64,000 nucleotides of DNA from Cryptomeria japonica (taxonomy: Eukaryota; Streptophyta; Pinopsida; Cupressales; Cupressaceae), in contig NC_081411.1 of the NCBI RefSeq assembly GCF_030272615.1, forward strand, positions 180,630,977-180,694,976, read 5' to 3'. The stretch's first letter is position 1. The number at the start of each line of letters is the position of its first letter. The position numbers and the translations under genes were made by a program. The notes under the pieces were generated by a model. It ran no database searches. It had not been told where the DNA came from and saw only the letters and a list, made by a program, of their open reading frames with translations. Of this stretch, positions 11,343 to 24,415 are shown piece by piece.

Positions 11343-12843
11343 TGTTGGCATTACATTAAGTTTGTTGGTATGATGATATTGAAAAGGTTGTTGGAGATTG
11401 ATGATATAATTGATAAAGGATGATTATTGTCTTAATAATATTATTTTGTCATTGATGTCAAGCAATTGATTTTCTGATTTAGTATGATGTTGCCATATCT
11501 TAAAGAGTATGTTTTGTTGAGTATCAAGAGGTTAGTAAGTGACACAGAAAGAATGTGAAAATGAAGGGGAGTAATAAGTTATTCAATGGGAAACTATTAC
11601 CAAGTTAGACAGTGATGAGATTATGTTATTTTGATTGTTTTGATATCCTATATATGTGTATTCGAAGACTGAATAAGAAGGAGAAAATATTTCATGTAAT
11701 AGAATGAGTAAAGGTTTGATACTGTTCTATTTTACTGAGCAAGGAGCTAGTCAGTAAACACCAAGGTTATTAGTGTCAGTTAAAGAAGAAAGAAGTTACC
11801 GAGTAAAGTTTAGTATTTACCCAGTATCAACCGAGTAGTAACAAAATGCATTGGATGAATAAATACATTATTAAATGAAGGATGCCAATGAGCTGGAGAT
11901 TTATAGAAGATTGGAATGTCATGCAAGAAGTTTGCTAAGGATCAACGGAAATGAAAATTCAAGAGTTGGATCTACAACACAGATTGAATGGTCATAACCG
12001 AGCACAAGTACCAGGGAAGCTATACAAGTTTCAAGGCAAGATAAAACATTTTTTAGTTCGAAGGATTCAATGAACCTAGTCAAGTTTGAAGATCTACTGG
12101 CTAAGATTAATCATGGGAAATGTGATTAAGGAGATTAAGTGGTTAGGAATTGCTTATAAAAAAGGAAAAGTTGATGAACACACAATGTGGGCAAATAGAA
12201 GAGCAATGATACTACAGAGGTGATTATCGAGTACAAAAGATTGAAGATCTGATTGAAGAATAGATTGAGAAGCCCAACAAGGAGGAAGATAAGTCTTTTG
12301 ACAAGATTATTTTGAGCACATAGAGTCTACTTTAACATTTTAGATGTGAAGTTGCAGATACATTTTATTACTATTATTTATTGTTGTAAGTGACAGGAAA
12401 TCTGTTAACCGAGTGGACCTAATAGTATTATTTGTAAATCCTCTAGCAAGGTAACATTCTGAATGAGTGTTTGAAATCCTTTGACAAGGTCACTTCTAAA
12501 AAAGTGCAAGATTCTGATAGATCTGAGGGAAATCCCTTGACTGGGTCACATCGAGCAAAATTTGTTTATGTAATCTTTAACAGGATTGGCTTTTAACCAA
12601 GCATACTCTAGAAGAGTATATTTTCTTAGTGGGTCCGAAATTCCACAATGACTTTTCCCTATTTGGGTTTCCACATTAAATCTGGTGTTAAATGTGTTTT
12701 GATGTTTCAAGTTTATCAGTTTATGAGTTTGAATGATTTACAGTCATAGTTGTATGTCAAGTAAGTTCTACCGAGGTTGAATCTGGATAGATCATTGTAT
12801 TGTGAGTTTATCTGATTCACCCCCCCATCTCATCTAACTAACA
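11343..12843 (+). repeat. 3' LTR of the copia element
   Basis: 1,501 bp, aligned end to end with 5262-6749, with scattered substitutions and small indels. Confidence 0.95.
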
Positions 12844-12848
12844 CCGAA
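12844..12848. repeat. Target site duplication CCGAA (right)
   Basis: Identical to 5257-5261 and directly after the CA end of the 3' LTR. Confidence 0.9.
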
Positions 12849-13100
12849 GCTAAAATAAATGGCCCTCCATTTTGTTCTAAAATGGGGCCCCGCTTTTAGA
12901 CAAAACGGGGGCCCGTTTGTAAAAAATGGGCCCCCGTTTGTAAATCGTATTTTACCCTTTTTTTTGGGTGAATTTTTTCATTGGCACCCTGATAGTGAAG
13001 TGAGAAGAGGAGATCAAAAATGGGCCCCCATGCTGTGGATTCCATTTCAAGCCTCCACCACTATCCCAGGTACACATTCAATCATCTATTTTCACATTTC
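12849..13100. repeat. GGGCCC-rich repeat block
   Basis: Units with GGGGCCCC/GGGGGCCC cores at about 12891, 12907, 12927 and 13022 continue the GGGGGCCCGA sequence left of the copia insertion. A 22-base segment at 12925-12946 recurs with two mismatches, in direct orientation, at 33297-33318. Confidence 0.6.
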
Positions 13101-13624
13101 ATAATTTTCTTGTATATTTTTCCTACTTTTTGTGTATTATTTAGATTTTTTTGGTATTATTTTAGTTTTTTTTAAAGTAGCCTATAAATAAATTTGTTTT
13201 TACATTTGTAAATTCTTGATTTTGATCTGAAATATGCTTCAACAGTTAACCCTAAACCCTAATCAACAAATTTACAAATCAAAACCAAACCTAGATAGTT
13301 AACAAAACAAAATATCAAATTAGATATCTCAAAAACATCAAAACAAAAACAAAAATGAAATCGAAACAAAAATAAAATAAAAATGAAATCGAAACAAAAA
13401 CAAAACTAAATGGAAATCAAAACGAAAATCGAAACATAATCAAAATGAAAAAATTTAACCACTTCTAGCAAGCTACCATTCCAATTCCTTAAATTGAACA
13501 TATGTACCAAAATTGTTCTTAATCCTCATTAGGCAATACAAAAGTTACCACTATTAGTATAACCTTAAAAGTAATTAACATTACTCTTCAAATTTTAGAT
13601 ATCAAAGTTTAGGCTTAGGTTTAT
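13101..13624. repeat. A-rich low-complexity stretch
   Basis: Repeated AAAATGAAATCGAAACAAAA-type words (about 13345-13450) make a degenerate short tandem repeat. No gene is seen. A two-unit telomere-like word at 13248-13262 is discussed under rejected items. Confidence 0.6.
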
Positions 13625-14690
13625 GCCATGTCATGGCATAAAGGTCCTATTATGGTCCTATTATGTCATGTGATAGTATAAAAGGACCAATTATGGACAC
13701 ATTATGCCATGTCATGGCATAATAGGACACATTATTCCATGATGGCATAATATATCCTATTATGCCATGACCTTGCATAATGGGTCCATAGTTGGTCCTA
13801 TTATATCATGTCATGGCATAACAGGACCTATTATGCCATCATGACATAATAGGTCCTATTATGCCATGACATTGCATAATAGTCCACCTATTATGCCATC
13901 ATGGCATAATAGGTCCATAATATGACCTATTAAGCCACAACATGACATGAGTTTCTCGAATTGCCAACTTCATCATCTAATTCATCTCCAACATTGAAAC
14001 TATGCTAATTCGACATGTTTACTTAGTATGATAGGACCAATTATGGACCAATTATGGACCTATTATGCAATGTCATGGCATAATAGGACATATTACTATG
14101 GACCTATTATGCAATGTCATGGCATAATAGGACGTATTATGCCATCATGACATAATAGGTCCTATTATGCCATGACATTGCATAATAGTCCACCTATTAT
14201 GCCATCATGGCATAACAGGTCCATAATAAGACCCATTAAGCCACAACATGACATGATTTTCTTGAATTGCCAACTTCATCATCTATTTCATCTCCAACAC
14301 TGAAACTATGCTAATTCGACATGTTTACTTAGTATGATAGGACCAATTATGGACCTGTTATGCCATGATGGCATAATATGTCCTATTATGCCATGACATT
14401 GCATAATAGGTCCATAGTTGGTCCTATTATATCATGCCATGGCATAATAGGTCCATAATAGGACCTATTAAGCCACAACATGACATGATTTTCTTGAATT
14501 GCCAACTTCATCATCTAATTCATCTCCAACACTGAAACTATGCTAATTTGACATGTTTACTTAGTATGATAGGACTAATTATGGACCTATTATGCCATGA
14601 CATTGCATAATAGGTCCATAGTTGGTCCTATCATAGTTGGTCCTATTATATCATGACATTGCATAATAGGTCCATAGTTGGTGTCCTATA
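13625..14690. repeat. Palindrome-rich array (ATTATGCCATG units) with longer repeats
   Basis: Dozens of short near-perfect palindromes, for example an 11-base arm ATTATGCCATG and its complement with a 1-base spacer at 13701-13723. They are embedded in a longer repeat that includes GCCACAACATGACATGA..CATGTTTACTTAGTATGAT, starting at 13934, 14240 and 14472 (periods about 306 and 232). No coding function is seen. Confidence 0.85.
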
Positions 14691-16427
14691 TTTTTTGGCT
14701 AGGATTTTTAAAAACTTATAAATATCTTGTGTATCATTTAACATATCCACACCTAAAGGATTTGGTCTTGCATAAAAATTAAAAAAGAGAGAAAAGTAAA
14801 CATAATTTTTTTATTCATGGGTGAAAACCATTCTTATGACACCTTGGACAAGTACCATGATGAAGACCAAATTCTTGCATCATGTATGATCTATTTTTTA
14901 AAAGTACCCTACACTTAGGAGTATACCATAATCCATTCAAATTCTCTTTATTCTCAACCATCCTTGTCATCATCCATATCATGTATCTCACATTCCTAGT
15001 TTTTGACCTTGATTCAAGTGTTTTAATCATTTTGAGACATGTTTTAGGAAAATTATACTATATAAAATCCTATTTACAGAGAACTCTTACAAAAAAATTT
15101 AGAAGATGAGTAACATATATCCAAATCTCTACCAAAGTAGGGAGCATGAGTTGAACATGTGATGCCTACCTAGGTAGATATCTACCCAAGTAGTCTTATC
15201 ATATCCTAGGTGCAAATATGCAATACAATAGTTAGCTAAATGCAAGAAAATAATGATGCACCAACAAAGTGAATGTACACATTGAGGTGACACATAAAAT
15301 AAAGGAGAAACCACTAGATATCACATAATTTAATCTTTTATGTTTACTTCATATTCTATTACCCCACTTGTAGGGCATGTTTAATATTTTCTGACTTGAT
15401 TTCCTTTTTTAATCCTACTTTTACTTCATATGTTTTATCTCCTATTTTCAATTATCTAATCTTTATTAATAACTACTAATTTCCCATAGTTATTTATGTC
15501 TTATACTTTAATCTTTGTTCTATCTTATGATCTTCAAGACTATTTGCTTCACATATGTTCATATAGTGTTTTTTTTAATCTTATTAAAGCATTATCTTAT
15601 GTTTGTATATTGGTTAATCTATCTTCTTAAAGTATTATCTTATGTTCATACATTGGGCAATTTATCACTTTAGATCATTTTTGTATATCCTTCCATTTAT
15701 ATATAATTATATCTAGGTATACTAATAATTAGGTCTATATGATCTCTTACTCTTATGTCTAGTTATTAAAAATATGTTATTTATTATTTTTCATCAATGA
15801 CTTATCATCATTATTTTATTTTTTCAACAAGAGCATGCTATTTACAATCCTTTATTGTCATGCCTATTATTCTAGAGAATATAATAGATTATCACTATTT
15901 GATCACACATTTTTGCATCTTAGTATCATATGATTGTGCCTCACATGATGATATTGTATTGCTATTATCTTGCATGATCTTATGATCATATCTTGGTTTA
16001 TAGAGCATAATGATCTTACATTTCAATATCTTATTTTAAGCACTTATCATCAATCCTTATATATTCTTACACTAAGGAGGATCATCTTATTTCCCACTTC
16101 TTTATTGATCTTATGTATGAAATATTTTATATTGATTTTAATAGTTGATGCATTTTACAAGAAATGAATTCATTAAATTGAATATATAATAGATTTATGA
16201 AGTTTCATTGAAAGTTTTTATTAAGTTTTGTGCACAAATTTTATATTTAAAGATTCAATAGTATGTACATGTATATTTTTTTAAGTTCAATATTATATTA
16301 TATTTCATGTGTATCTCATTCAATAACATAGAAATGTTACTATTTATAAATGTTTTTTTAAAAACTAAAATAGATTCTTCTTTGACATAGAGTTGTATAT
16401 AATTCATGTATATCTTTATATATGCAG
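14691..16427. other. AT-rich stretch with one weak ORF
   Basis: A - strand frame at 14815-15030 encodes 71 residues with C-P-R-C and H near the C-terminus (GTCPRCHKNGFHP), perhaps part of a zinc-binding tail, but I recognise no family and the upstream frame is closed. The remainder is AT-rich DNA with repeated TTATCTTATG words (about 15590-15645). It may belong to the left part of copy A of the two-gene unit; this is inference. Confidence 0.35.
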
Positions 16428-18308
16428 GAGATATTTGTTATCATGGATGTCTTTAACATAGATGAACTATTAGGTGAAAATCCCCCACCGCAACCTCCTC
16501 CACCTCCACCTCCACCTCCACCACCACCACCACCACCACCACCACCTCTACCTCCACCCCCTAGATTGGATGAAATTCGTTTAAGAGAAAGAATTAATGA
16601 AAACCTACAAGTGATTGAAAAAAATATTACTGCTATCCAAAATGAGCCAATCACGCCACCCCATCTTCTAGAGTTTGCAAAATCAATGCAAATTGTTGTC
16701 GAGTTAGTTAGATTTGTTGATTCTCAATTAGATCAATTTCATAGATGACGACAAGAGTTGTGTGATTTTTATGCCGATGGTTTAACTTATAGGTAAATCA
16801 CTGATCTCAAAATAACCAAATCTCATTTATGTCCATATTTTCTTAACCCAAAAACAAGAGAACCAATGCAACCTAACTAGAAAAGAATTTCAATTAGGTG
16901 GTGTGTGCATCCAGAAATGGCTACACTTTTGGGATAGATGGTGGATAGTTTTTTATTATCCACCACATTGTAATTATGAGGTCCCTTTTTATTTTTTGAA
17001 GAAATTATACTATGAGTTTGTAATGCAAAAAAAAAACCAAATTATTTTGATATTAAGTCATTCCAGGGTGTTGGTCATGGAATGCCACAACATAGATTAG
17101 GGGCACAGAGTAATAATCCCCTACTAGATCCAGCCATAGTTCCACTTGTTGCTCCATCGATTCCTGCAAATGTGCAAAATACATCATTCATTTTGACATT
17201 AGATGCTTTCACTTCCCTCATAGGTAACCTGAGTGAGCAAGCTGCTCACATGGCATCCGCTCCTCGATGGATACCACATATGTGTTCGAGTTGTCATGAG
17301 ACATGTGTAGGTCCTATAGCTGATCCAAGATCTACTTTAGTTCCAACTAAGCATGATGCAACATATGATAGTGTAATGACATCATATATGGATTTTCTTT
17401 GTTCTAATGATCATCTTGACTAGGTATAGATATATATACATGTACATGTCAATCTTTAAATACTTCATTAAATATAGGTATAAATTAAGTGCATGTCTTT
17501 TTTTTATACAATCTAATACTTCATTAAATAAATTTGGTTTATGTAGATAAGCACTACACCTAATATTAGAGTCAATATTGCATCTATTGGAACACAACTC
17601 GGCACACCTTATGGGGTACAGTATAAATTTCTATCTAGACATTGTATTATCTTTTTAAGTTAATATGTTATCATCATATACTATATAAATTTTCATGTTG
17701 ATACATTGAATACTTCTTTCTCCAGGATTCAGGTCATGAGGGACCCTCTACATCACATCGAGAAGAGGGTGTGACTATTGTGATACCATCTGTGGTATGT
17801 ATCTTAGAATTCATAAATTAAATTTGAACTCTTACAACATTGTAACTTAACTTGAAATTATTTAGTACACATATATATGTTCACTAAATATGATTTCATT
17901 AAATGCATGTTTGCAATTGGACACTACTATTAGGATAGGTTATCCTCATAATTTTTATCAGAGCCAATTTGAATGCACATCGACATCCTTTGAGGTATTA
18001 ATATGTAATACTTAATTTGATATTATTTTGACTCTTAATTTAAGATTTAATTGGACACTTTGAATTTGACCTTGTATAGGAGTTAGGTAGCACTACATTT
18101 GGTGTTGATACTGCTAGAGGATCTGATGAGCATATGGTAAGTTTGTAACTTAATTTATGAATTCCAACTATATTTGATAAATGATTATTTTAATAGTTAA
18201 TTTCAAGTTTTTTAATATTATTTTTTCCTTGTACAACATGAGATGGGTGGATCTAGACCACATCCTGGGAAGAAGAGACCACGAGATGTTATAGATGATA
18301 GCACTTAG
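16428..18308 (+). pseudogene. Intron-rich proline-rich gene, copy A (second gene of unknown transposon family)
   Basis: No named family recognised. The first visible exon starts after the acceptor TATGCAG at 16427 and encodes an acidic start, then about 20 prolines from (CCACCT/CCA)n at 16488-16560, a helical region, and a conserved core (16755-17050) matching copy B: F-Y-x-D-G-L-x-Y, W-C-V-H, D-R-W, P-P-x-x-N-x-E-V. A CxxC-xxxC cluster follows (MCSSCHETC, about 17281-17307). Then come short GT-AG exons: 17547-17615, 17726-17794, 17934-17994, 18080-18136 and 18243-18308, ending with basic GKKRPRD and TAG. Stops at 16746, 16794 and 16878, and frameshifts near 16905 and 17035, break it. It is convergent with the transposase-like gene at 19244. 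The first exon (as at 34684 in copy B) was not found. Confidence 0.7.
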
Positions 18309-19243
18309 ATTTTACTGTTTATTTGGCTCTAATATGATGTACATGTACTTTTTTATATGATATGTACTTTTTTATGTTACACATTTGTTTACACGTGCAC
18401 ATAATTTATATATATGGATAGTTGTATAATAGGACTAGATCATATATATTTTGTGCATACTTTATATATTTTGTGCACATTAGATATTATGTTGAGTTCA
18501 TCATGTTACCATCCAGATATATATATGGATTATGTGGACTTGAAATTTTATTTATGGAAGTTGTTCTTAAATAACTTTATATGGATTATGTGGACTTGTA
18601 ATTTTATTTTTGGAATTTTATTTAAATAGTTCTTGTGATTAGATAAACTAAAGGTGTACATCATCAACTAAGTATCGAAACATATCTTATAATTATAACA
18701 TATTCTAAATTAAAAAGTATTAATCATCATAGATAAGAAAAATATATAATCAAATATATAATTACCATTACAATAATAATGATGATAAGAGAAAAGTATC
18801 AAAACAAATATATTGAATAGAACTTGATTAAAACATAATTATCTCATTCATAAATTTGACCAATAGTCTCTCATTTATGTATATTACACAAAATGTAATC
18901 AAGAATACCTATCTAAAATAAAATAAATAGTCTCTCAAAATACATCATAAAGTATGCACAAACAATAGTAGTCATTGAGGCCAAGTCTACTCTGAGAGAC
19001 ATGAAAAAAAAACACATATGATTAGTTTTTATAATGAGGATGCATTGAATTTCAAATACAACATAAAGTATGCACAAATAACTTTGTTTTCATTGATGCC
19101 TTCTACTTGTGGTAGACCTGAAACAAAATTACTAGATTAGATTTTATAATTATGATGCATGATTTAAAATGCTATATAAAATATGAATCACAACTTTTAG
19201 AAGGGAGGTAGATTAAGGGTTCAAATTATAACTTACTTGATAT
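18309..19243. other. AT-rich spacer between the two convergent genes of copy A
   Basis: About 935 bases separating the stop codons of the two genes. Contains a local duplication of ATGGATTATGTGGACTTG at about 18522 and 18580. No coding frame is supported. Likely shared 3' UTR and terminator space for the convergent pair; this is inference. Confidence 0.5.
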
Positions 19244-20856
19244 TCATTCTGTTATACCATCTACATCCTCTCTCTTTTGCAAAGCATCTATAATTGTCTT
19301 GTGCTCTTCCATAGACAGAGTCCATAATTGTTTATTAGTAGGCATGCCATGATATCTATCCAATTTTATATTAGTTGCCACTACCAAATGCAAGTAATGT
19401 ATAATCTTCTTCTCTAATTCATAATCTTCAAATGCAGGCAATCCATTCTTTCTTGTTAGATATTTGCGTAGCCAAGTGCCAACAACAACCACAGATCTTG
19501 TTGGATAGTCATAACCATCATCATCTACTCGAGGAGTGGTTAGCTTATGTTTTGGCTCTACACATTGAGCCAACCAATAATTTGTCCCCTCTTCATTGTC
19601 CTCTGGTGCAACAACAACATAGACATGTCCTGTGCACAATTTTTTTTTATTTTAATATTTAATATGAAATAAAAACAAAAATATACACTATAAGATTTCA
19701 TATATATGTACTATTTAATAAATCAAAACAAATTTCAAAAACAATTTTACCTTGTTGTATAAGATCTGAAATGCAATCATAGTCATTTGATGCAAACATC
19801 TAATCCATATCTTCATCAGTTCTTTCATGCAGATCATTTGCATCTATGGGTGTCAATGATCTTTGTTGCCATTCTTCAACCCATTCTTTATTCTCACAAA
19901 ATTCCCAATCTCTGGAAACACAAAACTGACAAAAGTAAGCAAGCTGCCTCATGAACATAGTCCATGTGTTTGAATTAGAAGTCTTAAACGAATGCCATTT
20001 AGCTGATCCAATGATGGTATTACAATCATACCGAATAGGAATAGTATCTTCCTTTATCAGCCAGAAGAAACTTGAATTGCAGAGTTTTCAGTTGATCATT
20101 TTGAAAACTTTGAATTGCACCAATCTACAATTGCACGAGCATATCTGAATTTTGTTGCATCCTCGAATTTCAATTGTTCTCTAGCAATAGCTCTTTTTAC
20201 ACAAGCACTAGCTCCATCATGTTCCCCTTTACCATCTCCCACTTCAAAAAGGCTCCATAAATGTTGGACATTGGTTATCTTGTGAACTTTGCATAGCCAA
20301 TAAAACTTTCTTGCATTTTTGAATTGTCCAGTGCAGTTATCTGACCATATCATATGTTGTTGTTTCATGTCAATTTCTCTTTCCTTAAGATTATCATGAA
20401 ATACCTCAAAACAATGTTGGACAAACTTTGAAGAGTGTAATCAATTATCACTAACATAGTAATGATACTCCCTCAAAAAAAATTTGTTATCTTCTATACT
20501 GTCATGGTCATAGTCTATATATAATGTGCACAAATATGGCCACTTGCACTGAGTTATAGTATTGTGATTGAGTTTCCTCTTGTGGTTTTAGAGTATAATT
20601 TTCTGCAAAATCCACAACTGATACTATTGTTCCAATTGGAAAAGTGTTCTTGCATATGCAAAATTGTTCATCAAGCCATCAGGCATGTTGGGAATGTTTC
20701 ACATATTTTGGAACAATATGACTTTTAAACCCACTGATAAATGCATTCACACTATTCTGTTCTGTAATCAATTCTAAATGTTTCCCCATCTTTCCATCAT
20801 TTAGAGGGTATTCTAGATTTTTAAATCTCCTAACATCAACCATTTTTTGTCCAAAC
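19244..20856 (-). pseudogene. Transposase-like gene, copy A, C-terminal half
   Basis: Continues the gene that starts at 33095 and was split by the gypsy insertion at 20857. Reading leftward: a helical region, then VDFAENYTLKPQ (about 20605-20645), MIWSDNCTGQFKNAR (about 20310-20350), and GDGKGEHDGASACVKRA (about 20195-20245). The conserved Asp of the first two and the Glu/Asp of the third are candidates for a DDE-type site (inference). A clean phase-1 intron with GT..AG lies at 19630-19750. The last exon reads GHVYVVVAPEDNEEG to SVVVVGTWLRKY and ends at 19244. A frameshift and stops lie near 20400-20550, others near 19800-20095. The last exon has a relative at 58093-58628. Confidence 0.75.
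20852..20856. repeat. Target site duplication CAAAC (left)
   Basis: Identical to 31673-31677, flanking the gypsy element. Removing the element and one copy rejoins the interrupted - strand gene. Confidence 0.9.
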
Positions 20857-23547
20857 TGTAAAGACGTAAATTAAGGATAAGACCTAATCTACTCTTTATT
20901 CATAAATAAACTCAAATTTCAATCATTAAGTCTATTTCATACAAAATATAGGGAAACATCAAATATGGATATAAAAACATTCATAGATATATCACTATCA
21001 TGTAAATCAATAATACAAATTTCTCAACATATAAGTCCTTATTCCCTACTTAGGCTTTCATATTGCCTTAAGCTTATACAAGAAAAGTGAAGGTGAGATG
21101 CATCTGTCGATCTCCATTTTGAGTCACTTCCTTTCAGTCCTTTGAAAAAAGACGAGAACAAGATTTAGGCACCTTTTCCACCCAACCTTGAAGCTTACAC
21201 TTCCCCAAAATTCTTGGTCAATCAAGAATACCCGACCCTGCACGAATTATTTTAACCAAGGAATTCAAAAAGCAAGAGAGAATCTGGTGCATGCCTAGAT
21301 GATATATGCATTTTCATTTTTCTACTTCATTCTAAGAAACAAGCATTCACTATCATTCAAGGATATGGTAGAGAGCATAAAATAAATAATTCCATTTATT
21401 CCTATGGAAAATTCAAACAATTACTTGGTCGAGTATAATGCCATGCACAACAAATAAAGTTGGAAAAAGCAACTATTCTCTCTAAAAATCCACATTCAGC
21501 ACCCATCTCAAAAGGTAACTTTCTAACTCAAGCGTATCCCTAGCTTGGTTCCCTCAAACATAAATACAATTGAGAATACAATCTTTTGAATAGAAATAAC
21601 ATTTACCCTACTAACATTATTTTATCTATTTTATCTAATTGAAGACAATCTTTCATACTTGGAAAAACAATAAAATTTCATGAGCAATATAGTTTCATAT
21701 TCAATTTTTTGACTAAATAAAATATAATGCAAAAGAAGGTGTTACACAAGCATGAATTTTACTTCATATAAATAATCATACTTTATATCTAAAACTTCTA
21801 ATTTCACACTTCCTTATTCAAAATAATGATCAAAATCAAAAGAAATTCTAACCTCTTTGTAAGCTTGAATTGGTTTGTGAGACTTTTGATGCTCTTCCGC
21901 CAAATAGAACTACGCCTTTCTTGCAAATCTATCTCCAATCTATCCTATCAATCTATTCTTAAAAAAAATTCTCTTCTCTCTTTCTTCGATAATATAAGAG
22001 TATCTTCTCTATTACCTCTCCTATTCTCTTCTTTCCTTCGTGAGTCTATCATTTCTCCTTGCTTGTGAATGTCCATCTTCCTATCTTCCATCTCTATTTA
22101 TCCTAGTTTTTCCTATGATCTCTCCCCATTTAGAGGCTTGGTGATTGTTATTGATTTGGAGTCTTCTACTTGAGTCTATGTTTAAATTATTCTCACACCT
22201 CAAAGTCTATCAGAGATGGAATCTTTTGATGCATATCCTATTGTTTATTATGCATGATTACCTCTGCATTGGTTTCCTATTGCTCAACTCCTACCATTAT
22301 GGCACCACATGCATGTTATCTTTTTATGCAGTTGTTTGCATCTTTTACTATAGTTATGGGCCACCACTGATTGTTGACTTCCAATCTGCATGGGATGAAG
22401 AAGTCAATCTATAGTTCTTAATGTGGGTGATGGTAGATTTATCGCTCCATGGACATGTTAGCAAAGTTAACGATAATTACAAAAACTTACACATTTGTTT
22501 GGAGTGATTTCTTTGTTGAAACTGCCAGGTCTACGCCTTAGCATCCACGTTAATGTTAACCAAGGGTCTACGTTTAGTTTGAGATGTTGCATGCCATGAT
22601 TTCCACTCTAAAACCTCCAAATTCTACATTAATGGTTGTCTACATGTTGGTCTTATGCCACATATCAACTCATAGTAATCGTTGTCCTTAGCTCTAAGTT
22701 TATCGTTAGTGATTGACTAGCTTGGCCACCCTATGGTAATGTATAAATTGACCTCAGTCTAATCGGCCTCCCTATGGTTCATGCGACATAGTCGTTTATG
22801 AAATAAAAACCGCCACCTTTCAATAAAACATGCAACTATCTTTAATTTACATTGTAATATTTAAACTTAGACCTTTAATGTTATAATATATAACCATAAT
22901 TTACATATATGCCAATATTCATAAACATGTTTAATGAATAATCATTTTTATAGCATAAGATAATAATCGTATAAATTAAATTTAAAAATTCATCTCAAAA
23001 TATATACATGCGAAAATATGTGCGATCGATAAAATCAAAGTTGTCGACCATTTAACTTGCATCTATATAAACAAAACAATTAATCATTCTATATATGGTA
23101 CACTAGGTTAGAGAATTCAAATTATTAATGATTTTTCACCCTTTTTAGACAAATAAAACATAATATTTCATTCATGATTCAAAATCATTCATAAATGTAG
23201 ACACAAATGTATATGCATAATTTTACTAATGTGGTGTGTGAGATTCCCTATTCCATAGAAGTCATTACTTAAAAACAACTCTACCTGAGTCATGTTCTCA
23301 CCTTCAACTTTGTTCTCCCATTCCTGCATCACTTGCACTCGATAATTCATTAGAATTGACAATCCCAAATTAAATAATACTAGATATTGAATTACATATC
23401 ATTTGCATGAATAAAATGCATACAATATTTCCTCACATCTGAATTATCTTTTAAATTGAATTCTCAAATCTATTTTAATTTCAATGCATACATAAAAACC
23501 TACATTAAATCTCTGAAATACACATATTAAGAATACGATTCGTGAAA
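20857..23547 (-). repeat. 3' LTR of the - strand gypsy element
   Basis: 2,691 bp, matching 28984-31672 along its whole length. In element orientation the terminal TG has mutated (the inner end reads ...GTGAAA on the + strand, where the other LTR has GTGACA). Confidence 0.95.
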
Positions 23548-23562
23548 TCCTTCCCCTCTTGG
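23548..23562 (-). other. Polypurine tract of the - strand gypsy element
   Basis: In element orientation AAGAGGGGAAGGA directly precedes the 3' LTR. Primes plus-strand synthesis. Confidence 0.75.
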
Positions 23563-23744
23563 AAGAGACATCATCTTGATGCCTTGCTACTCATCAACAC
23601 TCACATAACAATAATATCTCATAAAATGTCAACCATACATCAAATTTCAAATAATAATACTAATAGTTCACATGCTATCAAAGTTTACATCATAAAATTT
23701 AAATCATTGTTTCAAAGATATCCAAAATAAATAGCAGTTATTTC

Positions 23745-24415
23745 CTAAGAAAGCAAATGAGGAAAATGATGGTCAATCATCTCAGCATCCTCCCATTTAG
23801 CACTATCCTCAGAATATTGGTCCCACTGAACCTTATACTGAGTGAAATCTCTGCTACGTAGCTTCACACTATGCTAATCTAGGATTCAAATGGGCTCCAC
23901 CATCATGACCCCTGGATCCTGAACCTATAAAGATTGCCAATCAAGAATATGATATGCATCAACATGGTAAGGTTTCAATAAAGAAACATGAAACACATTA
24001 TGGATCCGAGCTAGAGCAGGGGTAAAGCTAATATATAAGCAACTGGATTGATAACCTCAAATACATCAAAGGGTCCCACATATCTTGGAGCCAATTTTGA
24101 TGATTTTCCAAATGAGATAGAGATTTTATGAGGCTTGACTCTCAAAAAGACTTTATCTCCTGCAGCAAATTGTCTGTAAGTTCTATTTCGGTCTGCATAG
24201 CTCTTATGTCAGTCACTTGCTTCCTTCAACCTACTCTTTATCAATGCCATTTTCTCATCCATTTCCTTAAGTAATTCAAGACCAATAATGATCCTATCCT
24301 CTAGTCTATCCCAACTAATAAGTGTGTGACACTTTCGTCCATAGAGTGCTTCAAAAGGCGCCATCCCTAATGATGCATGAAAGGAGTTGTTATAAGAAAA
24401 TTCAACTAAGGGCAA
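23745..24415 (-). pseudogene. gypsy integrase C-terminus with chromodomain
   Basis: Continues the integrase past a stop (TAA near 24416). SYKSYADRNR and DKVFLRVKPHKISISFG are the typical integrase tail, followed by APRYVGPF (the GPF/Y module). Then a chromodomain-like end, FTQYKVQWDQYSEDSAKW, and FPHLL, at about 23750-23860. Chromodomains in this position help target integration to heterochromatin in chromoviruses. Stops split it near 24000-24030 and at 23860-23885. Confidence 0.85.

Larger units (their letters stand above)
5262..12843 (+). mobile_element. Ty1/copia LTR retrotransposon, complete but decayed
   Basis: A 7.58-kb element with two LTRs (5262-6749 and 11343-12843), an initiator-Met tRNA primer site, gag, protease, integrase, reverse transcriptase and RNase H in copia order, and a polypurine tract. 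Perfect 5-bp target duplications CCGAA flank it at 5257-5261 and 12844-12848. In the first ~215 aligned bases of the two LTRs I count about 11 differences, so it is not recent. The frame is broken by several stops and two frameshifts (near 9135 and 10050). At least two essential residues are changed, so it should be inactive. Confidence 0.97.

Noticed and set aside
13248-13262. Telomere-like AACCCTAAACCCTAA
   Set aside because: Only two units, in an A-rich low-complexity stretch; not an array.
16358-16654. Glycine-rich ORF on the - strand
   Set aside because: It is the antisense of the polyproline microsatellite; no family features.
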